Assembly (NCBI GenBank): GCA_026998145.1
Contig: JALTRC010000631.1
Coordinates: 1-6,854 of the forward strand
Length of the DNA stretch: 6,854 nt
Direction of reading: 5' to 3'
DNA from: Gammaproteobacteria bacterium
GTDB lineage: Bacteria; Pseudomonadota; Gammaproteobacteria; SZUA-229
In this document: piece after piece, positions 1 to 4,765 of the stretch
How the letters are laid out: every line of letters begins with the position of its first letter
How positions within the stretch are numbered: position 1 is the stretch's first letter
Notes under the pieces: model-generated
Seen by the model: only the letters and a program-made list of their open reading frames with translations
Database searches by the model: none
Told to the model about the DNA's origin: nothing
Program-made: the position numbers and the translations under genes

Positions 1-97
1 TCACCGCTGGCTCCATTACAAATACATAAAGAGGCATATTATCCCAGTCTCGCTCGCTGACAAAACCCGCTTTACCAGGGGGAGATTTAAGATCCAC
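1..97 (-). CDS. Possible 5' end of an unrecognised leftward gene (partial)
   Basis: On the minus strand a frame is open from a GTG at 97 to the window edge, about 32 codons; it reads VDLKSPPGKAGF, then VSERDWDNMPLYVFVMEPAV. The composition (aromatics, prolines, few rare codons) looks like real protein. The opposing plus frame over the same bases is also open but uses AGG, AGA and ATA repeatedly, so I prefer the minus reading. An in-frame stop lies further upstream on the minus strand, so the start must be the GTG at 97 or the ATG at 37. Neither has a convincing Shine-Dalgarno sequence. I do not recognise the family. It would be transcribed divergently from the small gene at 143. Confidence 0.3.
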   Translation of the reverse strand, partial: MDLKSPPGKAGFVSERDWDNMPLYVFVMEPAV

Positions 98-103
98 CTT
101 TAT

Positions 104-114
104 GGGATAATCCC
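104..114. promoter_or_regulatory. Short perfect palindrome between two possible divergent genes
   Basis: GGGATAATCCC is a 5-bp inverted repeat around one central base. It lies between the possible leftward gene (start about 97) and the rightward gene at 143. The position suits an operator, but an 11-bp palindrome can occur by chance and I know no regulator for it. Confidence 0.15.
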
Positions 115-142
115 GCCTCTTTTGATTGGTTCAGGATCCTTT

Positions 143-406
143 ATGACAACTTCACTGCTCTCCAATGTACTTGCCGTGGTTAAAGAGAACCCCCGCTCCG
201 GCCAGGCCCTGCTGCTATTTGCCCTGTGCAAGACGCTGGAAATTGAAAAAGGCGGCCATATGTATCTGCTGGTCAAGCTCAGGGAGATGACCCCGGAAAA
301 CCGTCAGCTGGCTTACGGGCTAATGGAATATATGGCTGAAGGACAGGTGGGCAATACTGAATGGCTGGCAATGGTCAGCGAAATGGAAAATCTGATTCGG
401 GGTTAA
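143..406 (+). CDS. Small unrecognised protein, 87 aa
   Basis: A small soluble-looking protein beginning MTTSLLSNVLAVV and ending EMENLIRG. The ATG at 143 is chosen because AGGA (133-136) lies 6 bases upstream. A TTG at 122 in the same frame would add seven residues but has no comparable ribosome site. The sequence is mostly amphipathic and helix-prone (for example LLLFALCKTLEI, and QLAYGLMEYM in the second half). I see no signal peptide, membrane span, cysteine cluster or recognisable catalytic motif. It is followed by 228 bases without a gene, so it appears monocistronic. The product is a hypothetical protein and I assign no function. Confidence 0.6.
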   Translation: MTTSLLSNVLAVVKENPRSGQALLLFALCKTLEIEKGGHMYLLVKLREMTPENRQLAYGLMEYMAEGQVGNTEWLAMVSEMENLIRG

Positions 407-467
407 GGTCAAGTGCTTTATGTCACATAAGGCCAGTGAATTAAATAACAGTGAAGCAGCTCAAAGT

Positions 468-508
468 TATGTATTGATATACATAAAATATCCTGTCATT
501 ACAGATAT
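468..508. promoter_or_regulatory. Two adjacent dyads upstream of the PilZ gene
   Basis: TATGTAT (468-474) and ATACATA (479-485) form a perfect 7-bp dyad with a 4-base gap. ATATCCTGT (488-496) and ACAGATAT (501-508) form a second dyad with one bulged C. They sit 130-170 bases before the PilZ start in AT-rich sequence, a plausible regulator-binding or promoter region. I could not fix a convincing -35/-10 pair here. Confidence 0.25.
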
Positions 509-558
509 TTAACTTGAATTAACACCCCTATGAACTACAAATAGGCAGGCATGGAATA

Positions 559-581
559 AGTGCTCCGGATAAGCGGACACT
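559..581 (+). other. Leader hairpin upstream of the PilZ gene
   Basis: AGTGCTCCG (559-567) can pair with CGGACACT (574-581), giving an 8-bp stem with one bulged C and a GATAAG loop. If transcription starts upstream, it would fold in the untranslated leader. No U-tract follows directly, so it is not an obvious terminator, and it does not resemble a c-di-GMP riboswitch that I recognise. Confidence 0.25.
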
Positions 582-634
582 GGCTGTAAATGATAAAACT
601 TTTTTAAACCTTCAACCATTAAGAGCAGCAAAGA

Positions 635-1030
635 ATGATCAGTTTAAAAAAGCATTTCAGAAAACGAAATATGCCACGCTATATTCCTTCCCGGAAAACC
701 GAGGTGCAGATTTTATTCTCATCTGAAAACCCCTCACTACTGGGTAAAACCATTAAAGCCACGGCGGTTGAAATGTCGCCTAAAGGCATCCGCCTGGATG
801 TTGCCCACCCCATTGCCATTGATTCCGTGCTGGATATCGTCATTCGCATGGAAGGCATAGAAAAAGAATATTATCTCACCGGCAATGTCCGCTGGCGTGT
901 ACCCTCCCCTTCTTCTGATGAACACTACCATATTGGCCTGGTGCTGCGGGAGCGCACAGATGAGCCTTCCGACTTTAAACAATGGAAGGCCCACTTCAAC
1001 GATAATTTTGAATTTGCACAGGTTTGCTAA
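635..1030 (+). CDS. PilZ-domain protein (probable cyclic-di-GMP receptor), 131 aa
   Basis: A single PilZ domain fills most of the protein. The RxxxR motif is RNMPR (residues 11-15). It is followed at normal spacing by EMSPKG (46-51), matching the (D/N)xSxxG motif with Glu in place of Asp/Asn. The later GNVRW and HIGLVL strands are typical of the PilZ beta barrel. In this family the two motifs clamp cyclic di-GMP, and binding is passed on to motility, biofilm or polysaccharide machinery. A lone domain like this usually acts through a partner protein that the sequence does not reveal. The ATG at 635 is kept because RxxxR would be lost if translation began at the internal ATG at 671. The Shine-Dalgarno is weak (AAGAG about 10 bases upstream). 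The gene converges on the GIY-YIG gene across a shared terminator. Confidence 0.85.
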   Translation: MISLKKHFRKRNMPRYIPSRKTEVQILFSSENPSLLGKTIKATAVEMSPKGIRLDVAHPIAIDSVLDIVIRMEGIEKEYYLTGNVRWRVPSPSSDEHYHIGLVLRERTDEPSDFKQWKAHFNDNFEFAQVC

Positions 1031-1050
1031 ATCTTTCGTTGGAAGTTATG

Positions 1051-1075
1051 AGTCTTTAGTTGTTAGTCTTTAGTT
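1051..1075. repeat. Degenerate 7-bp tandem repeat, about 3.6 copies
   Basis: AGTCTTT, AGTTGTT, AGTCTTT and a partial AGTT follow one another with period 7. Each differs by one or two bases from AGTCGTT, the unit repeated perfectly at 6335-6422. It lies just after the PilZ stop codon and before the terminator, and looks like a decayed array of the same family. Confidence 0.55.
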
Positions 1076-1094
1076 AAAAGTGGGAAAAACATAA

Positions 1095-1127
1095 GTTAGA
1101 AAAAAATGCGCAGCATTTTTTTCTAAC
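1095..1127. terminator. Bidirectional terminator between converging genes
   Basis: GTTAGAAAAAAATGC (1095-1109) pairs perfectly with GCATTTTTTTCTAAC (1113-1127) across a 3-base loop, giving a 15-bp stem. The stem is A/T-rich with a GC cap, and the seven-T run gives U-rich sequence on either strand, so it can serve both the PilZ gene and the leftward operon. The stop codon of the GIY-YIG gene (1123-1125) lies inside the right arm. Confidence 0.7.
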
Positions 1128-1383
1128 GACTAAAAACCATCCCCTCTTTCACCACCCTGGAAAATCCCTTAATCTCACACTCCCGACTCGCCGCACCGGA
1201 GCGGGATTCACAATGTTCGTAATACACCAGCTCCACCGGCCGGCGCACCCGCGTATATTTGGCGGCCTTTTTATTATCCCGATTATGCTCATCCACCCGC
1301 CGCTGCAAGTCTTTACAGATACCCGTGTATAAACTGCCATCACAACAGCGCAGCATATATACAAACCATTCCCCCTCACTCAC
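1123..1383 (-). CDS. GIY-YIG domain protein, UPF0213/YhbQ-like
   Basis: A small single-domain GIY-YIG protein. The core reads EWFVYMLRCCDGSLYTGICKDLQRRV: VYM stands for the GIY strand and YTG for the YIG strand, followed by the conserved Arg of DLQRRVDEH. A KYTRVRRPVELVYYE strand follows, then SRECEIKGFSR with the metal-binding Glu. GIY-YIG domains cleave DNA or RNA phosphodiesters; for this short family nuclease activity is only inferred. I choose GTG at 1383, since AGGA lies 8 bases upstream and this overlaps the sprT stop by 8 bases, indicating translational coupling. ATG at 1389 or 1410 would add 2 or 9 residues. The last codons, AGT CGT TAG, match the AGTCGTT repeat unit seen elsewhere here, so the C-terminal tail may be repeat-derived. 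Confidence 0.8.
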   Translation of the reverse strand: MSEGEWFVYMLRCCDGSLYTGICKDLQRRVDEHNRDNKKAAKYTRVRRPVELVYYEHCESRSGAASRECEIKGFSRVVKEGMVFSR

Positions 1384-1897
1384 GGGCATTATCCTGCCAC
1401 TGCAATACATTCCCGCACTGGCGACAACGGTAAACCGCCTGCCCCCGGCGCACCTTATTATGGCGAATACTGCTCAGCTGATGCGATGTGCAGCCGCAAT
1501 CATAATGAAACTGGCGATAATGTCTGCCGGGCAGCCCCGTCATATCCAGTGTCGATCTGACCCGCGGCTCAGCGCCCAATACCCGCATCACTGACTTCCA
1601 TTCAGCCCCATGGGGTTTGATATTGCCAAAACCGTATAAGCAATCACACACATAATGGGCCACTTCATGGGGAATGGTCTGCTGTAAACAGGCATCAAAA
1701 TGGCGGGCAAATACATGGGGGTTGTAGCGAATATAACGCTGCCGGTTTTTCATCACATACATACCCAGATTGCGGCCTTTTAAATCGAAATAAATATCGA
1801 TTGGCTTCAGAGGGTACTCAAACAGCCCGGCCGCCTGTTGAATCAGGCGATCGGTTTGCTGCCGAATCTGCTGTTGCTGTTGAAGCGTTAAAGGCAT
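1376..1897 (-). CDS. sprT: SprT-family zinc metalloprotease-like protein, 173 aa
   Basis: The metalloprotease signature HEVAH is at residues 77-81, followed by the family motif PHGAEWKSVM (95-104), which supplies a likely third zinc ligand. A C-terminal zinc ribbon is visible: Cys134, Cys136 and possibly His139, then Cys158 and Cys161. Length is close to E. coli SprT (about 165 aa). Bacterial SprT is related to eukaryotic Spartan, which degrades DNA-protein crosslinks, but the bacterial protein's function is poorly defined and proteolysis is inferred from the motif. The N-terminus is glutamine-rich (five Q in a row at 6-10). The ATG lies 12 bases after the efpL stop and the 3' end overlaps the GIY-YIG start, so it is the middle gene of a three-gene operon. 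AAGG sits rather far (about 11 bases) upstream. Confidence 0.88.
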   Translation of the reverse strand: MPLTLQQQQQIRQQTDRLIQQAAGLFEYPLKPIDIYFDLKGRNLGMYVMKNRQRYIRYNPHVFARHFDACLQQTIPHEVAHYVCDCLYGFGNIKPHGAEWKSVMRVLGAEPRVRSTLDMTGLPGRHYRQFHYDCGCTSHQLSSIRHNKVRRGQAVYRCRQCGNVLQWQDNARE

Positions 1898-1909
1898 GAA
1901 AAGAACGCC

Positions 1910-2473
1910 TTAAGCGCGGGACATAAACTCACCCGTTTCCGTATTCACCTTAATGGCTTCACCGGGGGTTAAATACTCGGGCACCTGCACAATCAGGCCA
2001 GTGCTTAGGGTCGCCGGCTTGGTACGGGCCGATGAAGACGCCGCCTTCATACCCGGCGCACACTCGGTAATTTCCAGCACCACCGTATTAGGCAGCTCCA
2101 GCCCCAGCATCTGATCATCAATTACCAGCGCCAGCATACCTTCCAGGCCTTCACTGATATACAGCAGCTCATCTTCAATCATCTCAACCGGCAGGCTGTG
2201 CTGATCGTAGGTTTCATTATCCATAAAGGTGCAGGACTCCCCATCCCGAAATAACAGCTGCACCCCGCGGCGGGATACGTCCACCGGCTCCACAGACTCA
2301 TCCCCCTTGAAACTGCGCTCGTATTTCTGGCCGCTGAGAATATCCTGGCCTTTTACTTTGTATAAGGTGCTGCCGCTACGGGAAGACGGGCTTTGTACAT
2401 GGATTTTTTTAACCGCGATGTTTTTGTCCCCATCCAGAAATACCATGCCCCGTTTTAATTCGTTTGCTTTCAT
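1910..2473 (-). CDS. efpL: Elongation factor P-like protein EfpL (YeiP), 187 aa
   Basis: EfpL is an EF-P paralogue that enters the ribosome E site and relieves stalling at proline-rich and some other difficult sequences. The whole length aligns with E. coli YeiP/EfpL. The N-terminus MKANELKRGMV starts the KOW-like domain. The tip loop VQSPSSRSGSTLYK carries Arg32, equivalent to E. coli EfpL Arg33, where EF-P has a modified Lys. FKGDE and FMDNETYDQ mark domain II. The C-terminal ASSSARTKPATLSTGL followed by VQVPEYLTPGE is nearly identical to the E. coli protein. An unmodified Arg loop means no EpmA-type modification is expected. The ATG at 2473 gives family length, and AAGAG lies 8 bases upstream; an in-frame ATG at 2512 would add 13 unrelated residues. 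It is first in the operon with sprT. Its promoter must lie in 2474-2570 or inside the repeat element beyond. Confidence 0.92.
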   Translation of the reverse strand: MKANELKRGMVFLDGDKNIAVKKIHVQSPSSRSGSTLYKVKGQDILSGQKYERSFKGDESVEPVDVSRRGVQLLFRDGESCTFMDNETYDQHSLPVEMIEDELLYISEGLEGMLALVIDDQMLGLELPNTVVLEITECAPGMKAASSSARTKPATLSTGLIVQVPEYLTPGEAIKVNTETGEFMSRA

Positions 2474-2569
2474 TGTGATTGCTCTTTGTTTTGTTGGGGT
2501 GGATATTAACAAATATCATGATGTTGCGGGTGTTTGTGGGGTTCCGTTTTTTAACCCGATTTAAGGCAT

Positions 2570-2806
2570 GATGTTTACTGGGGCAGTATTGCAAGATTTT
2601 GTTTTGTGGTTTCGCCTGTTGGCGCCTTACTTCTTTGCCAACAGCGGCAAAGAAGTAAGCAAGAAAACGCCGCCCCAGCATCTCAGCCCCGCAAAAAGCG
2701 CGGGGTGCTCACAAAATAGCACCCTGAAAACGGGCGCTGCGGAACTCGCCAAAAAGCAGGCTCAAACATCCGCAGCCCTGATCCGTTTTCAGCGCACTAT
2801 TTTGTG
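2570..2806 (+). repeat. Structured intergenic element, left copy
   Basis: This is one of two opposed copies of the same element. The outer block (2570-2674) matches the reverse complement of 3179-3283 without gaps, about 86 of 105 positions by hand count. A variable linker follows. Then comes a 24-nt arm (2710-2733), a 48-nt core (2737-2784) and a second arm (2783-2806) that is complementary to the first at 21 of 24 positions. The core has its own 7-bp stem, CTGCGGA (2737-2743) with TCCGCAG (2769-2775), and differs from the other copy at one base. No coding potential is credible. The layout suggests a structured RNA or a mobile, MITE- or REP-like DNA unit. I recall similar AACTCGC...GCTCAAACA cores in other proteobacterial intergenic regions but cannot name a family. 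Confidence 0.8.
2626..2659 (+). other. 14-bp hairpin inside the left element copy
   Basis: CTTACTTCTTTGCC (2626-2639) pairs perfectly with GGCAAAGAAGTAAG (2646-2659) across the loop AACAGC. The matching hairpin at 3194-3227 has the same loop but four changed base pairs, all compensated. No T-run follows on the plus strand, so a simple terminator is unlikely. Confidence 0.75.
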
Positions 2807-2843
2807 ACTGAGCTGAGAGGGGAACAAAATCAAAAGCCACTTC

Positions 2844-2861
2844 GTTTGCCTGTGGGCAAAC
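2844..2861. other. Short perfect hairpin between the element copies
   Basis: GTTTGCC (2844-2850) pairs with GGCAAAC (2855-2861) across TGTG. It lies just outside the left element copy and is not seen beside the right copy. No T-run follows and no role can be assigned. Confidence 0.35.
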
Positions 2862-2904
2862 ATCAAAGCGTAAGCTGTGTCTTATCTTAGCTTTAACGGT
2901 TATC

Positions 2905-2986
2905 GTCATTCCCGCATGCTTCTGGCGGGAATCTATTTATTATTTTTAAAGTACTGGATCCCGGCCTAAAAGCATACCGGGATGAC
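2905..2986. repeat. GTCAT-ended two-hairpin mini-element (dRS3-like)
   Basis: The ends are imperfect inverted repeats: GTCATTCCCG at the left and CGGGATGAC at the right. Inside are two hairpins. ATTCCCGC (2908-2915) pairs with GCGGGAAT (2925-2932), and ATCCCGG (2958-2964) pairs with CCGGGAT (2977-2983). The first fits the ATTCCC-N8-GGGAAT pattern known as dRS3 in Neisseria, apart from a longer spacing. Such units are scattered through many bacterial genomes and behave like non-autonomous mobile or recombination-prone repeats. This one sits between the two opposed element copies. Confidence 0.65.
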
Positions 2987-3054
2987 AGGTGATATGATTT
3001 TCTTATTATCATTTTTCTGAATCTTGCGGCTCTTTTATCCCGTCTCAGGAACAG

Positions 3055-3283
3055 CCTGAAATCAGTGAGGGATGAATGGATCAGGGCTGCGGATGTTTGA
3101 GCCTGCTTTCTGGCGAGTTCCGCAGACCCCATTCAGCACTTGCTGATTTCAGGGAACCCGAAGGGCTGTGGATGCCAGGGCGGCGTTCTTTTGCTTACTT
3201 TTCTTTCGCTGTTGAAAGAAAAGTAAGGCGCCAGCAGGCGAAACCACAAAACCAAACCTTGCCAAACTGCATCCGTAAATATC
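3055..3283 (-). repeat. Structured intergenic element, right copy (inverted)
   Basis: This is the opposite-facing partner of the element at 2570-2806. On the minus strand the outer block runs 3283-3179 and the core 3125-3078. The arms flanking the core, 3129-3153 and 3055-3079, pair as CTGATTTCAGG with CCTGAAATCAG and CCATTC with GAATGG around an 8-by-8 internal loop. These arm sequences are unrelated to those of the left copy, yet they occupy the same places: one starts 3 bases from the core and the other overlaps its last 2 bases. The outer end stops 71 bases short of the fetB-like stop codon. There is no credible coding sequence. Confidence 0.8.
3194..3227 (-). other. 14-bp hairpin inside the right element copy
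   Basis: CTTACTTTTCTTTC (3194-3207) pairs perfectly with GAAAGAAAAGTAAG (3214-3227). The loop, read on the minus strand, is AACAGC, as in the left copy. Positions 8, 10, 12 and 13 of the stem differ from the left hairpin on both arms, so pairing is kept. Confidence 0.75.
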
Positions 3284-3317
3284 AAAAAAAACAAGTAAAA
3301 AATCAATCCCCCTCAGT

Positions 3318-3336
3318 CCCCCTTTTCCAAAGGGGG
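3318..3336 (-). terminator. G-rich palindromic repeat, possible terminator of hyuB-fetA-fetB
   Basis: CCCCCTTT (3318-3325) pairs with AAAGGGGG (3329-3336) across TCC, starting 19 bases after the fetB-like stop codon on the minus strand. T-runs follow on that strand only at 3302-3297 and 3291-3284, so it is not a classic tight terminator, though it could end the transcript. With its flanking AATCCCCCTCAGTCCCC it resembles a palindromic repeat I recall from many bacterial intergenic regions. Confidence 0.4.
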
Positions 3337-3354
3337 AGGCCAGTAAACAACAAG

Positions 3355-4146
3355 CTATTTTAATAACTGATCAAACCGCAACCGCTCACGCTCATCAAAC
3401 AAACGCTTCGACAATAACCACAAAACCGACACCACACCAAACCCCGTACCTGCCGTAATCAAAAACATAATCAGTATCTGATACTTAACTGCTTCAACCG
3501 GCGCCGCACCCGCCAGTATCTGCCCGGTCATCATTCCCGGCAAACTCACCAGCCCCGCTGCCGCCATAGAATTGATAATAGGAATCATACCTGCACGCAT
3601 AGACTCACGGCGAATATCTTCAATGGCCTGCACACTGCTTTGCCCCAGCATTAAACGCTGTTCAATAATCGCCCGCTGCTGCCATGAGGTTTGCACCAGC
3701 CGATCCATACCCAGCGCAATACCGGTCATGGTGTTGCCCAGTAACATACCTAATAAAGGAATCGCATACTGGGGGTGGTACCAGGGGTCGGCCCGGATAA
3801 TAACCAGCAGGGCCAGCAGGGTGACCATAAAAGATGAAACAAATAATGAGGTGATACTGATGGTTAAACCGTAAGCCGGTTTTAATTGTCGTTTCTGCCG
3901 CGATAAAATTTCCCAGCCGGCCACCGATATCATGACTGTTGCAATCAGCATAATCCAGCTGATCTGCACATTGGCAAACAGGCTTTTTAAAACCAGACCA
4001 ATCAATAATAACTGCACCGTTGTGCGCACAGCGGCAATGAGAATCTGCTGGCTTATACCCAGATGCATACGCCAGCTTAATAATGCCAGCAATAAAACCA
4101 GAATGGACGCCAGAGATAAATCAAAAGAAGTTAGTGTGATTAACAT
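3355..4146 (-). CDS. fetB: FetB-like ABC transporter permease (UPF0014 family), 263 aa
   Basis: An inner-membrane protein of the UPF0014/YbbM family. E. coli FetB (about 259 aa) works with FetA and is linked to iron export and tolerance of peroxide stress. Membrane segments are visible near residues 8-25, 33-57, 62-82, 93-118, 187-212 and 222-247. Family signatures are GMLLGNTMTGIALGMDR (133-149), RAGMIP (184-189) and GLVSLPGMMTGQILAG (198-213), all intact, so the protein looks functional. The ATG overlaps the fetA-like stop by 7 bases (ATGTTAA), implying translational coupling and equal expression of the two subunits. It is the last gene of the hyuB-fetA-fetB unit. Substrate assignment rests only on homology and iron is not proven here. 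Confidence 0.87.
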   Translation of the reverse strand: MLITLTSFDLSLASILVLLLALLSWRMHLGISQQILIAAVRTTVQLLLIGLVLKSLFANVQISWIMLIATVMISVAGWEILSRQKRQLKPAYGLTISITSLFVSSFMVTLLALLVIIRADPWYHPQYAIPLLGMLLGNTMTGIALGMDRLVQTSWQQRAIIEQRLMLGQSSVQAIEDIRRESMRAGMIPIINSMAAAGLVSLPGMMTGQILAGAAPVEAVKYQILIMFLITAGTGFGVVSVLWLLSKRLFDERERLRFDQLLK

Positions 4147-4745
4147 TTTTCAAATTGCCCGTGATTAATACAGTACTGAATATGGCAGACGCGTTTTAAC
4201 TGCTCTCGGTCATGACTGACCCAGATAGCTCCGGCCGATGCTTTATGAATATAATGTTTTACATAGTCTTCAAATAAGCGGGTATTTTCTGCATCCAGAT
4301 TCGCGGTGGGTTCATCCAGCAATAAAACCTCAGGCTGGTTTTGCAAACTGCGCAACAGAGATAAACGCTGTTTTTCACCGCTGGATAATCGACTCACCGT
4401 CCAGCCTAAAACCTCTGCGGGAAAGCCAAGCGCCTCGAACTCAGCCATCAGGGATTTATTTTTTTGCAGATCAAAATGTTCACCCACCGTATCAAACCAC
4501 CATTGGCTATCGGCTGATAACAAACTGACTTTCTGCCGCCATTGGGGCGCCGGCAGCTGATTTTTTTCAATATCATCCAGCATCACACTACCGCTGCTCT
4601 CATCCATATCCGCCAGGGCACGCAGCAATAAAGATTTACCACTGCCGGAAGGCCCGCTAAGGCCCATTATTTCACCTGCTTTTACATCAAAGCTAACTGG
4701 CCCAATATTGTGATATTGAAATTCTTTTACGCTAAATAAATTCAC
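4140..4745 (-). CDS. fetA: FetA-like ABC transporter ATP-binding protein, about 201 aa
   Basis: This is the cytoplasmic ATPase partner of the FetB-like permease. Counting from the GTG at 4745, Walker A GPSGSGKS is at 31-38, the signature LSSGEKQR at 120-127, Walker B VLLLDEPTA at 140-148, the D-loop NLD at 149-151 and the switch His in SHDRE at 178. Only the Q-loop differs: in LLSADSQWWFDTV an Ala (residue 78) falls where Gln is usual. I prefer GTG at 4745 because AAGAG lies 6 bases upstream and the protein then begins with the VNLFSVKEF typical of the family. A TTG at 4775 would add 10 residues and overlap hyuB by 10 bases but has no ribosome site. The gene follows hyuB after 20 bases and overlaps fetB by 7. 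Confidence 0.87.
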   Translation of the reverse strand: MNLFSVKEFQYHNIGPVSFDVKAGEIMGLSGPSGSGKSLLLRALADMDESSGSVMLDDIEKNQLPAPQWRQKVSLLSADSQWWFDTVGEHFDLQKNKSLMAEFEALGFPAEVLGWTVSRLSSGEKQRLSLLRSLQNQPEVLLLDEPTANLDAENTRLFEDYVKHYIHKASAGAIWVSHDREQLKRVCHIQYCINHGQFEKC

Positions 4746-4765
4746 TAAAAACTCTTGATTAACAA

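Noticed and set aside
2..142. Plus-strand frame open from the window edge into the small gene at 143
   Set aside because: The upstream part uses many rare codons (AGG, AGA, ATA), and a good ribosome site stands directly before the ATG at 143. A longer protein starting outside the window cannot be fully excluded.
407..634. A short gene between the small protein and the PilZ gene
   Set aside because: Every ATG there meets a stop within a few codons.
737..1073. Open frames antisense to, or shifted within, the PilZ gene
   Set aside because: They lack recognisable motifs and overlap a well-supported domain.
1149..1594. Plus-strand 111-aa and shifted minus-strand frames over the sprT/GIY-YIG genes
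   Set aside because: They are shadows; the real frames carry HEVAH, the zinc ribbon and the GIY-YIG core.
2474..2512. Longer EfpL start at the ATG at 2512
   Set aside because: The extra 13 residues match nothing in the family, and the ATG at 2473 gives the family's usual N-terminus and length.
2568..3363. Several 60-95 aa open frames on both strands, including ones reading FAYFSFAVERKVRRQQAKPQ
   Set aside because: They are translations of the repeat elements. They end and begin within conserved hairpins, appear on both strands, and the homologous halves of the two copies preserve base pairing and not protein sequence.
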